A stretch of 17,129 nt of DNA, from the NCBI GenBank assembly GCA_003455655.1, contig DMQP01000022.1:1-17129 (forward strand), in the 5' to 3' direction. Shown here piece by piece: positions 1 to 7,999 of the stretch. This DNA is from Treponema sp. GTDB taxonomy: Bacteria > Spirochaetota > Spirochaetia > Treponematales > Treponemataceae. A model generated the notes under the pieces. It was not told the DNA's origin. It was given only the letters and a program-made list of their open reading frames with translations, and did no database searches. A program made the position numbers and the translations under genes. Position 1 is the first letter of the stretch. Each line of letters starts with the position of its first letter.

Positions 1-2978
1 CTTAGTTCTGGAGTACCACTTGCACTTGTAGTAACTTCAAGGTCTGAAACTTTGTAGCCACCGCTAAAGAGTGCTGCGCTCCAGTTTACCTTTTCGTCAT
101 TTACGGGATTCTGCATTTGTGCATCAAGATACAGTTTTTTGTCTTGACGGTTATAGTACAAGTCTTCTTCTTTTCGAGAGGCACTGACTTTAAAGGTATA
201 AGTCTTAGACTTTCCGAGCACGGTTTTTAATTCACTTTGAGGTTGAGGAGAGACACTAACACGGTAGTCCAAAGCAGAATAAAGAGAACCACCGCTTACT
301 GCAAAACTAGCTTCGCCAGAGTTGTCTGCTGCTATGCCGAAACCGTTTTCTGCAATAAAATACTCTCCTGGGGCAACACTGCCATTTGCTATAGCATAAT
401 CTTGGGTAAAGGCATATGGGTTACCTGGAGTGGGCTTATTGCTGTCAGAAAGGTGCATGTATATACCAATCTTACTCTTTCCTAAAGAACCGCCAATAAT
501 AAGCTTCTTTCCTTCGCTAAGTGCTAAGTCAGCAGCTTTTCCATCGTTAAGGGTATTACCCGTAATTATATTTGTTCCTCGCAATTTAATCTTATCATAA
601 TACGACTCAATATAAATTCCTGCAGCGAAAGCTTCTTCATCACCAGGATCTGTATACCCCTTATAAGATGTGTTTTGTGTAATAGTAGTGTTTTCAATCA
701 AACAGTAGCCAACAGAACTACCGTCATCACTATAGCATACACCAGCACCAGCGTATGCCTTGTTATTTTTGATAGTACAATTTCTAATTATAACACTTGC
801 ATCAAGGTCTACGGGGTCATCTGACAGATTATAAATAGATACACCTCCACCGTTTAAAGAATCAAGCTCAGCAGCAGGGACAAAATAGTTTCCGCTTATT
901 TCAACACCATCGAGTATACCTGAGCGCATAGAAATGCCAGCAGCACAAGACCCTTGCATTGATTTGTTGTTTGTAACTTTTCCGCCTTTCATACGCAAAG
1001 TACCAGCCACAAGTAAGGCTCCTTCGCCTGTATTTTCAGAGATAGTACAATCGGTAAGCGTACAGTCGCCAAGTGCATATATAGCGCCACCCCCAATGGA
1101 AAAATAATCAGGGTCATCCCAATCCACACATGCCTCGTTATTGCTAAGGGTACAGCGCGTCATAGTAAGCGTATTTCCGCTAGAGACATAGATAGCACCA
1201 CCACCATAGTAAGCATTACAAGAGCGGTTATTTTGAATAACACAATCGGTAAGACTTATATTAGCATTGCTATAAATAGCACCACCGTCAGCTTGTTCGG
1301 CATAGGAATCAGTATAGTTTTTTGCGTATCCCCCTGTAATGACAAGATTTTCAAGAGTCAGGTTATTACACGCATTAAATATAACGCGACCACTAAAAGT
1401 TTCGTTTCGTTTTGCATCTATAGTGCGTTTTCCATTGTATCCACGAATAAATATAGCAGGATTCCAACTGAACGGAGGAATATAAATAAGAGAATTCCCT
1501 TCAGAATCTTCAAAAGATCGTTCAGCCTGTTCTTCAGTAGGCGTTATGTCGGTTAAAAGACGAATTTCACAAGCTGCAACACCAACAATACCATTATCTC
1601 TAAAGACATCCAAAGCGTGATTTATCGTTCTAAAGGGGTCTGTTATTGCTCCTGTAGGTTCATCTTCCGGACCGTCTCCGCTGTCACGTCCTTGGTTAGA
1701 CACATAGTAAATTGCAGGAGAAAAAATCTTTACCTGAGTTGACTCAACACTTTCGCTTGCAATGTAGTAGTCTTTAGTTGCATAGGAGCTAATGGTGTAT
1801 GTTCCCGAAGCAAGCGAAATACGTGCACTACCATTTGCGCTTCCTGTAGTAGTTCTTCCAGTCGAGTCTGTAATTGTGTAATGAATAGTTACTGCACCAC
1901 AAGAAGAACCGTCAGTACACAAACCGTCATGGCTTATGCTTAGTGTGTAACGACCGGTATATTCATCTGCTGCATAAGACTGGTCACTTGCTACTTGAAT
2001 AGCCGGTGGATTAAGTTGCTGAGCCTTATTGCTTATAGCAATACTGTTACTTAAACCTTCACGGTCTCTTATGGTAAAGGTATAGCGTATGTCGTTTGGT
2101 GACTGCTGCTGTCCTGTTAAGTAATACATGGGAACATAACCTTGTGGACAATCGTCTGGATTAAAAACGAAACCATCTGCTCTTAAAGAAGTAAGACCTG
2201 TGGGTGCTGTTGTAGTAAAGTAACTGCTAGGGTTAGAAACAGAAGGACCAGATTCGTCTTCAGTGTAATTTTCGTAAATGGAGATTGGACTTTCTGCTTC
2301 CCATGCTTTGATGTAATAAGTGTTGCCGTTAACTATAAATTGATAGCTATCTCGGTGCAAGGGTTTAGTATAAGTTGTTGGTTCAGTCAAAAAGAGTTTA
2401 GGAAAATAAAAACACACAACGTATTCACCGTTAGAAGCATCGCTCAACTGAAAGCAAGGAGACTTAATTTCTGGAGGAGCAGAATTTGCATGAAGGCTAA
2501 CTTCAAAGTGATCAAAAACACGACCCGATTTTGGTTCATAAAGAGAGACAGATCCAGACAAATCGTTAGAATCACGGTCTTCAAGAGTGCGTAAAAATTC
2601 TTTAGTAAAGGTAAGTTTTACCAGAGACTTATCTTCGGCGTCTTGAACAAATGAATAATACCCTGCTACTGCTATATCAGCAGCAGATGGATCTTTAAAC
2701 CCATACTGGGGCTCAAGAGTATAATTTTGAGGATTACGAAGATAAAAAGTTATGGAGTGATCATCATTACAAGGAATACAGACTATACCGTCTTTGTTTT
2801 TAGGAAATTCAGCATCGTATTCTAACTGCATAACAGCAGATGTTTCGGTATATTCTTTAAAAAATTCTTTTGCTGGTGTTCCCCAATCTGGCGAAAAAAA
2901 ATCACCACAGGAAACAAATAGACTTAAACTTAAAAGAGAAAAAATAAAACTACATTTCTTCGATAACAAACTTTTCAC
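1..2978 (-). CDS. Large surface lipoprotein with right-handed beta-helix (3' end outside window)
   Basis: The frame is open without a stop from a GTG at 2976-2978 to the left edge, so at least 992 codons are present and the C-terminus is missing. GGGAG about 9 nt upstream supports the GTG. The N-terminus has a basic start, a hydrophobic run and a lipobox-like FVSC with Cys24, so export and lipid anchoring are expected. Residues about 25-420 are beta-rich with no family I recognise. Residues 424-455 (YYVSNQGRDSGDG, then DPFRTI) resemble the DUF1565-type segment that often opens beta-helix proteins. Residues about 530-805 contain repeated GG(A/G)(I/V)Y and L-x-D/N-C-x-(I/L)-x-x-N rungs, read as a parallel beta-helix. 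After this comes a less repetitive region. Probably a surface adhesin or glycan-binding protein, but that is inference. The open frame is certain; the fold is likely; the function is unknown. Confidence 0.9.
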   Translation of the reverse strand, partial: MKSLLSKKCSFIFSLLSLSLFVSCGDFFSPDWGTPAKEFFKEYTETSAVMQLEYDAEFPKNKDGIVCIPCNDDHSITFYLRNPQNYTLEPQYGFKDPSAADIAVAGYYSFVQDAEDKSLVKLTFTKEFLRTLEDRDSNDLSGSVSLYEPKSGRVFDHFEVSLHANSAPPEIKSPCFQLSDASNGEYVVCFYFPKLFLTEPTTYTKPLHRDSYQFIVNGNTYYIKAWEAESPISIYENYTEDESGPSVSNPSSYFTTTAPTGLTSLRADGFVFNPDDCPQGYVPMYYLTGQQQSPNDIRYTFTIRDREGLSNSIAISNKAQQLNPPAIQVASDQSYAADEYTGRYTLSISHDGLCTDGSSCGAVTIHYTITDSTGRTTTGSANGSARISLASGTYTISSYATKDYYIASESVESTQVKIFSPAIYYVSNQGRDSGDGPEDEPTGAITDPFRTINHALDVFRDNGIVGVAACEIRLLTDITPTEEQAERSFEDSEGNSLIYIPPFSWNPAIFIRGYNGKRTIDAKRNETFSGRVIFNACNNLTLENLVITGGYAKNYTDSYAEQADGGAIYSNANISLTDCVIQNNRSCNAYYGGGAIYVSSGNTLTMTRCTLSNNEACVDWDDPDYFSIGGGAIYALGDCTLTDCTISENTGEGALLVAGTLRMKGGKVTNNKSMQGSCAAGISMRSGILDGVEISGNYFVPAAELDSLNGGGVSIYNLSDDPVDLDASVIIRNCTIKNNKAYAGAGVCYSDDGSSVGYCLIENTTITQNTSYKGYTDPGDEEAFAAGIYIESYYDKIKLRGTNIITGNTLNDGKAADLALSEGKKLIIGGSLGKSKIGIYMHLSDSNKPTPGNPYAFTQDYAIANGSVAPGEYFIAENGFGIAADNSGEASFAVSGGSLYSALDYRVSVSPQPQSELKTVLGKSKTYTFKVSASRKEEDLYYNRQDKKLYLDAQMQNPVNDEKVNWSAALFSGGYKVSDLEVTTSASGTPEL
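609..1286 (-). repeat. Beta-helix rung repeats within the lipoprotein
   Basis: The translated minus strand shows a series of degenerate repeats of roughly 22-37 residues. The turn motifs are GGAIYSN (codons near 1286), GGGAIYV (near 1205), GGGAIYA (near 1099), GEGALLV (near 1030), AAGISM (near 946), GGGVSI (near 857), GAGVCY (near 757) and AAGIYI (near 630). Most are followed by a strand such as LTDCVIQNN, MTRCTLSNN, LTDCTISEN or IRNCTIKNN. This periodicity fits coils of a right-handed beta-helix. It loosely recalls the GGAI motif of chlamydial Pmp proteins; relatedness to that family is not claimed. Confidence 0.75.
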
Positions 2979-3001
2979 AATGCTCTACTCCCAATTAAAG
3001 G

Positions 3002-3010
3002 ATTGTATCA
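3002..3010 (-). promoter_or_regulatory. Putative extended -10 promoter for the beta-helix lipoprotein
   Basis: On the minus strand TGATACAAT (TG at 3010-3009, TACAAT at 3007-3002) matches an extended -10 element with one mismatch in the hexamer. The expected -35 position holds only a 3-of-6 match. Transcription would start near 2995, about 17 nt before the GTG, leaving room for the GGGAG ribosome binding site. No intrinsic terminator is visible between xerC and this gene, so read-through from the upstream operon is also possible. Confidence 0.4.
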
Positions 3011-3050
3011 AAGAATGCAAATAAGTTCTAGTGCTTTTGTGAATAAGCTC

Positions 3051-4067
3051 TTAATCTTCTTTACCAGAATGAGGAAAGGCTTGGGCGTACACTTCTTTAA
3101 GGCGTTCTGTGGTAACATGGGTATAGCGCTGGGTAGTACTTATGCTGGAGTGTCCTAACATTTCTTGAACCATGCGAATGTCTGCCCCTTGGGTTAAGAG
3201 TGCAGTTGCAAAAGTATGTCTAAAGGCATGAGGCGACACAGGTCTCTTTGTTCCTTCGCTTCCACTGTAGCGGCTTACAATAAACCATATTCCATGTGCT
3301 GTAAGGGCAGTACCCTTTTGATTTATAAAGACAGCCTTTACTTCAGCGGCTCCTCCTGGCATTGTAGGCGCAAACTTTGTCTTTCGTTCTGCAAGGTATG
3401 CTTTTAGCGCACTGACTGCTTGTTCAGAAAAATACACTCTTCTGTCTTTATTTCCTTTACCGGTTACAATGGCGCTGTCAAAGTTAGCAGAAAAGTCTTG
3501 CAGTTTAAGAGAAGCTAACTCGCTTACACGACAACCAGAAGAATAGAGCATTTCAAAAATGGCAGAGTCTCTGCTTTGCCACAAGAGTTCTTTTTTTTGC
3601 GGAGCTTCACACATTTGGTCTACTTCGCTTTGAGTCATAAAACGTGGCAGTTGTTTAGGAAGTTTTACTGTCTTTAGTTCTGCAGCAATGTTAATCTGAA
3701 TGTACTTAAACTTACGGCAGTAAGCAAAGAGTCCTCGTACCGCAGCTATAAAGCGATTTATGGAAGCAGAACTGTATTTTCTTCGGCTTAACTCTGCAAT
3801 GCTCATACGAAGATCGGCAGCTGTTACTTCAGTAATTTTTGTAGTTCCGCCTACAACTCGCGAAAGATGAGACAAATCTTCCCGGTAGGCAGTAACACAA
3901 TTTTCTGAAAGGCCGCGAACTGTCTGAATGTAAAGCAAATACTCTGCAGCACAGTCGTCTAGGGTAACCGGCACATTGGCTGGAAACGAAGCGGCTGCAA
4001 CCGACAGCGCAGATGAAAAAGAAGAAGCTCGCTCTTCACGCTCAAAGTATTCTGCCTTACTGTTCAT
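3051..4067 (-). CDS. xerC: XerC-like (CodV-type) tyrosine site-specific recombinase
   Basis: A 338-residue tyrosine recombinase expected to resolve chromosome dimers with a partner Xer protein. The N-terminal SAM-like core-binding domain covers about residues 34-125 and the catalytic domain about 145-330. The full catalytic set is visible: Arg180 (SSGCRVSELA), Lys204 (TGKGNKDR), His280 and Arg283 (SPHAFRHTFA), His306 (MLGHSS) and nucleophile Tyr315 (TTQRYTH). The ATG at 4067 is preferred. It overlaps the topA stop by 11 nt and has AGG shortly upstream, and the 20 extra residues from an upstream ATG at 4127 look like read-through of topA sequence. Residues about 9-33 are an Ala/Ser-rich extension ahead of the usual Xer start. 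It is last in the dprA-topA-xerC block, which matches the Bacillus smf-topA-...-codV order. Whether it is the true XerC or a second XerD-type protein cannot be settled here. Confidence 0.9.
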   Translation of the reverse strand: MNSKAEYFEREERASSFSSALSVAAASFPANVPVTLDDCAAEYLLYIQTVRGLSENCVTAYREDLSHLSRVVGGTTKITEVTAADLRMSIAELSRRKYSSASINRFIAAVRGLFAYCRKFKYIQINIAAELKTVKLPKQLPRFMTQSEVDQMCEAPQKKELLWQSRDSAIFEMLYSSGCRVSELASLKLQDFSANFDSAIVTGKGNKDRRVYFSEQAVSALKAYLAERKTKFAPTMPGGAAEVKAVFINQKGTALTAHGIWFIVSRYSGSEGTKRPVSPHAFRHTFATALLTQGADIRMVQEMLGHSSISTTQRYTHVTTERLKEVYAQAFPHSGKED

Positions 4068-6237
4068 TACCTGCCTTTTTGTCTTCTGCATTTGCAGCGG
4101 CAAAAGCACCAGCAGCTTCAGCAGCAATAGCTTCGTCTGCAGAGTGCAAGTAGTCGCAGTCTGGATTTATACAACTTTTGTAAGAACCGTTCTTTTTGTC
4201 GTATTTTTCAACAAGGAACCAACCACACTTTGGACAGTAAACATCAATGGGTTTAAAGTGAGTAATAAAATCACACTCGGGGTAATTCGTACAACCGTAA
4301 AATTCTTTGCCTCTACCCTTTGTTTTTCGAGCAACAATACTTCCGTTACAGCCAGGTCTTGGACATTTTGCAAGGGGAATGCTCTTTGTGTTGTGGCACT
4401 CGGGGAATCCAGAACAAGCAAGGAAGTAGCCAAAGCGTCCCAATTTTTTAACCATGGGCTTACCGCACTTTTCGCAAACTTGATCTGTCTTTTCGTCCAG
4501 CGTTCCCTTTATACTCTGAGTTGTTTCGTTAACTTCATCAACACGTTTTTTGAAAGGACCGTAAAAGTCAGAAATCATTGTGTTCCAAACCAGTTCATTT
4601 TGTTCAACTTTATCCAGGTCTGTTTCTACATCTGAAGTAAACTGCTCGTTTATAACATCAGGGAAAGATTCAACCAAAATAGTGCAAATGATTTTTCCTA
4701 ACTGTGTCGGAACCAGCTGCTTGTTGCTACGGGTAACATAATAGCGATCCAGTAAAACACTAATAATAGGAGCATAGGTTGAAGGACGGCCTATACCTTT
4801 TTCTTCAAGGGTCTTAACAATAGAAGCGTCGGTATAACGGGCAGGACCTTGTGTAAAGTGCTGTTCAGGATAGAAGGTGCCACTTGCAAGTTTTTCTCCC
4901 ACTTTAAGAGAAGGAAGGTTTCCGGTAACTTCATCTTTTGAAGAGAGAGTCTTTATAACATTGTAAAAACCTTTTTCCGAAAGTTTAGATGCACTTACGC
5001 GGAAGAGAGCATCGCCTGCGCTAATGTCAACACTCTGAGTCTTTGTTTTAGCGTTTTTCATCTGGCTTGAAACAAAGCGTTCCCAAATGATTGAATACAA
5101 ACGCAACTGATCCCGTGTTAAATATTCTTTAATGCTGTCTGGTGTGTATTTGACATAGGTAGGACGAATTCCTTCGTGAGCATCTTGAGCACCTTTACCA
5201 GAAGCATATTCAATTTTTTCTTCGGGAAGTTGGTCAGGATAATTTTCGCTAATCCATGCACGAACATCATCGATGGCTGTTTGAGAAATACGAACAGAGT
5301 CAGTACGCATGTATGTTATAAGACCTACACGAGTAGAACCAATCTGAATACCCTCGTACAGTTGTTGGGCAATCTGCATGGTTTTACGGCTGGTGTAGCC
5401 CAAACGGTTTGCAGAAGCCTGTTGCAGTTTACTGGTAGTAAAGGGGGCTTTAGGTCTAACTGTTTTTTCGCTTTCTTTAATGTCAGTAACAACACAGTCT
5501 GAGTTTTTTATTTCGTTGATGATGTTATTGACTGACTCTTCACTTTTGAGGTCTACTTTTGCTCCCTTATACTGAACTAACTGAGCTGTAAACTTTGTTT
5601 TACCTTTTGAAAAATCTGCATCAAGGCTCCAGTATTCTTCGGGAATAAATTCTTCAACTTCTTTTTCCCGTTCACAAATTAAACGCAAAGCAACTGACTG
5701 AACACGACCTGCAGAAAGACCGTTCTTTACTTTTTTCCACAAAAGCGGGCTTAAGTTATAACCTACCAGACGATCCAAAACACGACGAGCTTTTTGCGCA
5801 TTAACTTTTGCTTCATCAATTTCGCGGGGTTGCTTTACTGCTTCTTTAATTGCAAGAGGAGTAATTTCGTTAAAGACAATGCGGGAAATAGAAGCCTTAG
5901 TTTTATCTTTTAACGCATGATTCAAATGCCAAGAAATAGCTTCTCCTTCACGGTCGTTATCCGATGCAAGAAGAACAACATCTGAATTCTTTGCGTCTTT
6001 TTGAAGTTCTTTTAGAAGTTTTGCTCTTCCTCTTACGGTAATATATTCTGGCTCAAAATTCTGATCCACATTGATGGCCATGCGGCTCTTGGGTAAGTCA
6101 ATTAAATGACCCATTGATGCTTTAACCGTATAACCAGTTCCTAAATAGTGCTCTATAGTCTTAGCCTTTGCAGGGGACTCTACGATAATGAGTGTCTTCT
6201 TTTTTGAAGCCTTTGCCTTTGTTGTTTTTTCAGCCAT
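4057..6237 (-). CDS. topA: DNA topoisomerase I (type IA)
   Basis: A 726-residue type IA topoisomerase that relaxes negative supercoils behind moving polymerases. The Toprim domain is at residues 15-130, with Glu20 (IIVESPAKAK) and the acidic triad region Asp93, Asp95 and Glu99 (SDNDREGEA). The nucleophile is Tyr309 in LITYMRTDS, with Arg311 beside it. The C-terminus carries three four-Cys zinc ribbons: C588/C591/C608/C614, C625/C630/C649/C655 and C668/C671/C689/C694. It ends in an Ala-rich, acidic tail of about 30 residues. The start is supported by GAGGT seven bases before the ATG. It follows dprA after 17 bp and overlaps xerC by 11 nt, so the three genes are probably cotranscribed and the last pair translationally coupled. 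Length and domains are normal for the family. Confidence 0.97.
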   Translation of the reverse strand: MAEKTTKAKASKKKTLIIVESPAKAKTIEHYLGTGYTVKASMGHLIDLPKSRMAINVDQNFEPEYITVRGRAKLLKELQKDAKNSDVVLLASDNDREGEAISWHLNHALKDKTKASISRIVFNEITPLAIKEAVKQPREIDEAKVNAQKARRVLDRLVGYNLSPLLWKKVKNGLSAGRVQSVALRLICEREKEVEEFIPEEYWSLDADFSKGKTKFTAQLVQYKGAKVDLKSEESVNNIINEIKNSDCVVTDIKESEKTVRPKAPFTTSKLQQASANRLGYTSRKTMQIAQQLYEGIQIGSTRVGLITYMRTDSVRISQTAIDDVRAWISENYPDQLPEEKIEYASGKGAQDAHEGIRPTYVKYTPDSIKEYLTRDQLRLYSIIWERFVSSQMKNAKTKTQSVDISAGDALFRVSASKLSEKGFYNVIKTLSSKDEVTGNLPSLKVGEKLASGTFYPEQHFTQGPARYTDASIVKTLEEKGIGRPSTYAPIISVLLDRYYVTRSNKQLVPTQLGKIICTILVESFPDVINEQFTSDVETDLDKVEQNELVWNTMISDFYGPFKKRVDEVNETTQSIKGTLDEKTDQVCEKCGKPMVKKLGRFGYFLACSGFPECHNTKSIPLAKCPRPGCNGSIVARKTKGRGKEFYGCTNYPECDFITHFKPIDVYCPKCGWFLVEKYDKKNGSYKSCINPDCDYLHSADEAIAAEAAGAFAAANAEDKKAGNEQ

Positions 6238-6254
6238 ATTCTACCTCATTACGG

Positions 6255-7202
6255 TTATGTTCCGGGGGCTTTTGCCAACACCTGAACTAAACCGGCATAA
6301 TCTGTAACAATCGCAGCCCCCTCTTCGGCAAGCATTTGAACCGTGCGCTTTGCTTTTGGCTTTTTTGCAAGACGATTGGGCTTAACTTTTTTTGCCCCAT
6401 CACAAAAACAAGCCTGATGCAAAACGACATCGCGGTTAAACTCAAGTGCAAAATCTGCCGTTATAAGAGCACCGCTTCCTGCTGGCGCCTGAACAACAAC
6501 CGTTACCCCAGACAAAGCAGCTATAATGCGGTTCCGCTGAACATAACGCCATTTTTCAACAGGCATACCAGGGACATATTCGCTTACCAAAGCTCCACCC
6601 CCATCAATAATATGTTGGGCAAGCAATCGGTTTGCATAAGGAACAACAGTATCTATTCCACAGGGCAAGACAGCAACAGTTGCTCCCTTTTGTGCAGAAA
6701 GCGCTCCCTTATGGGCAAAAGTGTCTATGCCGTAAGCAAGACCACTTACCACTGTACAGCCGTCTAAACAAGCATCTTTTGCAAGTTCAAAGGCAGCACG
6801 GGCACCTTCTTCACAAACTGCTCGTGTTCCCACAAGAGAAATACACTTTTGATGCAAGGCAGTGAGACTTCCGCGGTAAAAGAGTGCATACGGAGCATTC
6901 AGCGTTTCTCTCAGTAAAGCCGGATACTGTGCATGGTCATACAAAACGGACTCTATGCCCAACTTTTCAAGCAATCTTTGTGCAAGACGAGCATCATGGC
7001 TAAGCGCTTTGGCATCCCAAAAATCGGGGTTTACCGGGCGACCCACCATTTGCGATATATCTTCTATAGACAGTACACTAAGAGCGTCTAAACTGTCAAG
7101 CAGATTTTTTAGAAGCAGTTTTTCTCTCAGAGAAAGGCAAGTTATAAGTGAAAGTGCAAGGTCTAGTTCGTGCATTATCCTAAGATACGCACGAAAAGAC
7201 AT
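6255..7202 (-). CDS. dprA: DprA/Smf family single-stranded DNA-processing protein
   Basis: A 315-residue DprA-family protein, known elsewhere to bind incoming single-stranded DNA and load RecA. The N-terminal helical part is residues about 10-80. A Rossmann-like DprA core at about 95-265 has VGTRAVCEEG (124-133), VVSGLAYGIDTFAH (151-164), VLPCGIDTVVPYANRLL (178-194), RNRIIAALSG (223-232) and SGALITADFALE (243-254). The usual VPG after the last strand is replaced by LHQA (261-264). No clear winged-helix domain follows, only a basic linker and about 30 residues. The start is uncertain: the ATG at 7202 has no good ribosome binding site, and Met10 (ATG at 7175) has AGGA too close. Starting at Met10 would resemble other DprA N-termini. 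It lies 33 bp after the TPR lipoprotein gene and 17 bp before topA, an order shared with many bacteria. Confidence 0.93.
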   Translation of the reverse strand: MSFRAYLRIMHELDLALSLITCLSLREKLLLKNLLDSLDALSVLSIEDISQMVGRPVNPDFWDAKALSHDARLAQRLLEKLGIESVLYDHAQYPALLRETLNAPYALFYRGSLTALHQKCISLVGTRAVCEEGARAAFELAKDACLDGCTVVSGLAYGIDTFAHKGALSAQKGATVAVLPCGIDTVVPYANRLLAQHIIDGGGALVSEYVPGMPVEKWRYVQRNRIIAALSGVTVVVQAPAGSGALITADFALEFNRDVVLHQACFCDGAKKVKPNRLAKKPKAKRTVQMLAEEGAAIVTDYAGLVQVLAKAPGT

Positions 7203-7235
7203 AAGGGCAAGGAAATTCTACAAAAAAGTTCTTTT

Positions 7236-7988
7236 TTACTGAACCCCATGAAGAGAATTAAGCACAACCTGTTTGTTGCGTTTTGCATCTTCTGTTAAGT
7301 CGGGATTAGAATTAAGTGTAATAATGCGGTCGTACAGTTCCAAGGCTTTTTCTAGTTCACCTACATCACAATATGCGTGGGCTAAAAGGAACATGCCGTT
7401 TGTATCTTTTGTCTGATTACGCAAGAATTCTTCCACATAGGGAATTGCTTTTTCGCTTTCTCCCAGTTCAAAAACATACAATACACCTATACCGTACATA
7501 GCACGATAGTATTTGGGGTTTATGGTTAAAGCTCTCTGATAGGCTTCTTCCGCAAGACGCAGATATCGTTGCTGTTTTAATTTAGCATCTGCACCACCGT
7601 TTGCACTAAAGTCAAGGGCAGTATGAGCTGTGTATCCGGCACTAATGGCAAGATAGTAATACAAGTTTGCATTGTTGGGGAAGGTTTCTATTGCGCGCTG
7701 AAAACACTCCATTGCTTCTCCATACATTTCGCGGTCAAGGTAACGAGTTCCTAAAATCTTGTACCAAATACCCACTTGTTCTTGAGTGGTAACTAAATCC
7801 AGGGCACGGGCATCGTATTTTTTTATTGCTTCTGTCAATTCTTCTACGGTTGTGGGATTGGAAACGCCCTCTTCCATTTTTTGCATTCGTTTTACGGAAT
7901 TGTAAGTTGCGCCTCCGCATGAAGCAAAAAGACCTATCGTTAAAACAAAGGCGAAAGCAGTGCCCAAAACATGCATTTCCTTTTTCAT
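7236..7988 (-). CDS. TPR-repeat lipoprotein, function unknown
   Basis: A 250-residue protein with a lysine start, a hydrophobic stretch and the lipobox-like FASC with Cys24, so a lipid-anchored periplasmic protein is expected. Tetratricopeptide-like helices follow: residues about 72-120 (GEAMECFQRAIETFPNNANL), about 145-180 (AEEAYQRALTINPKYYRAM) and about 185-235 (GELEKALELYDRII). TPR arrays usually act as scaffolds in protein complexes. Its place between xerD and dprA in a division operon makes an envelope or division role possible, but nothing in the sequence proves this. The start is well supported by GGGAGG a few bases before the ATG, 11 bp after the xerD stop. The lipoprotein and TPR calls are firm; the role is unknown. 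Confidence 0.9.
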   Translation of the reverse strand: MKKEMHVLGTAFAFVLTIGLFASCGGATYNSVKRMQKMEEGVSNPTTVEELTEAIKKYDARALDLVTTQEQVGIWYKILGTRYLDREMYGEAMECFQRAIETFPNNANLYYYLAISAGYTAHTALDFSANGGADAKLKQQRYLRLAEEAYQRALTINPKYYRAMYGIGVLYVFELGESEKAIPYVEEFLRNQTKDTNGMFLLAHAYCDVGELEKALELYDRIITLNSNPDLTEDAKRNKQVVLNSLHGVQ

Positions 7989-7999
7989 GTTCTTCCTCC

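Noticed and set aside
609-1286. DNA-level tandem repeats or CRISPR-like array in the left part
   Set aside because: The repetition is at protein level only. DNA units are of unequal length and sequence, without conserved direct repeats and unique spacers.
4057-4127. Longer XerC-like protein starting at 4127
   Set aside because: The extra 20 residues are translated from the Ala-rich coding end of topA in another frame and have no family match. The ATG at 4067 has a ribosome binding site and a typical 11-nt overlap.
3976-4635. 219-codon plus-strand open frame opposite topA and xerC
   Set aside because: It lies antisense to two strongly supported genes, its product is low-quality (Phe/Ser/Val-rich with no motifs) and it has no promoter or ribosome binding site. 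The same applies to the other plus-strand frames of 60-145 codons across the window.
7222-7237. AAAAAAGTTCTTTTTT palindrome between the TPR gene and dprA as a terminator
   Set aside because: Only A-U pairs close a four-base loop, there is no G/C-rich stem and it overlaps the TPR stop codon. Termination here is unlikely.
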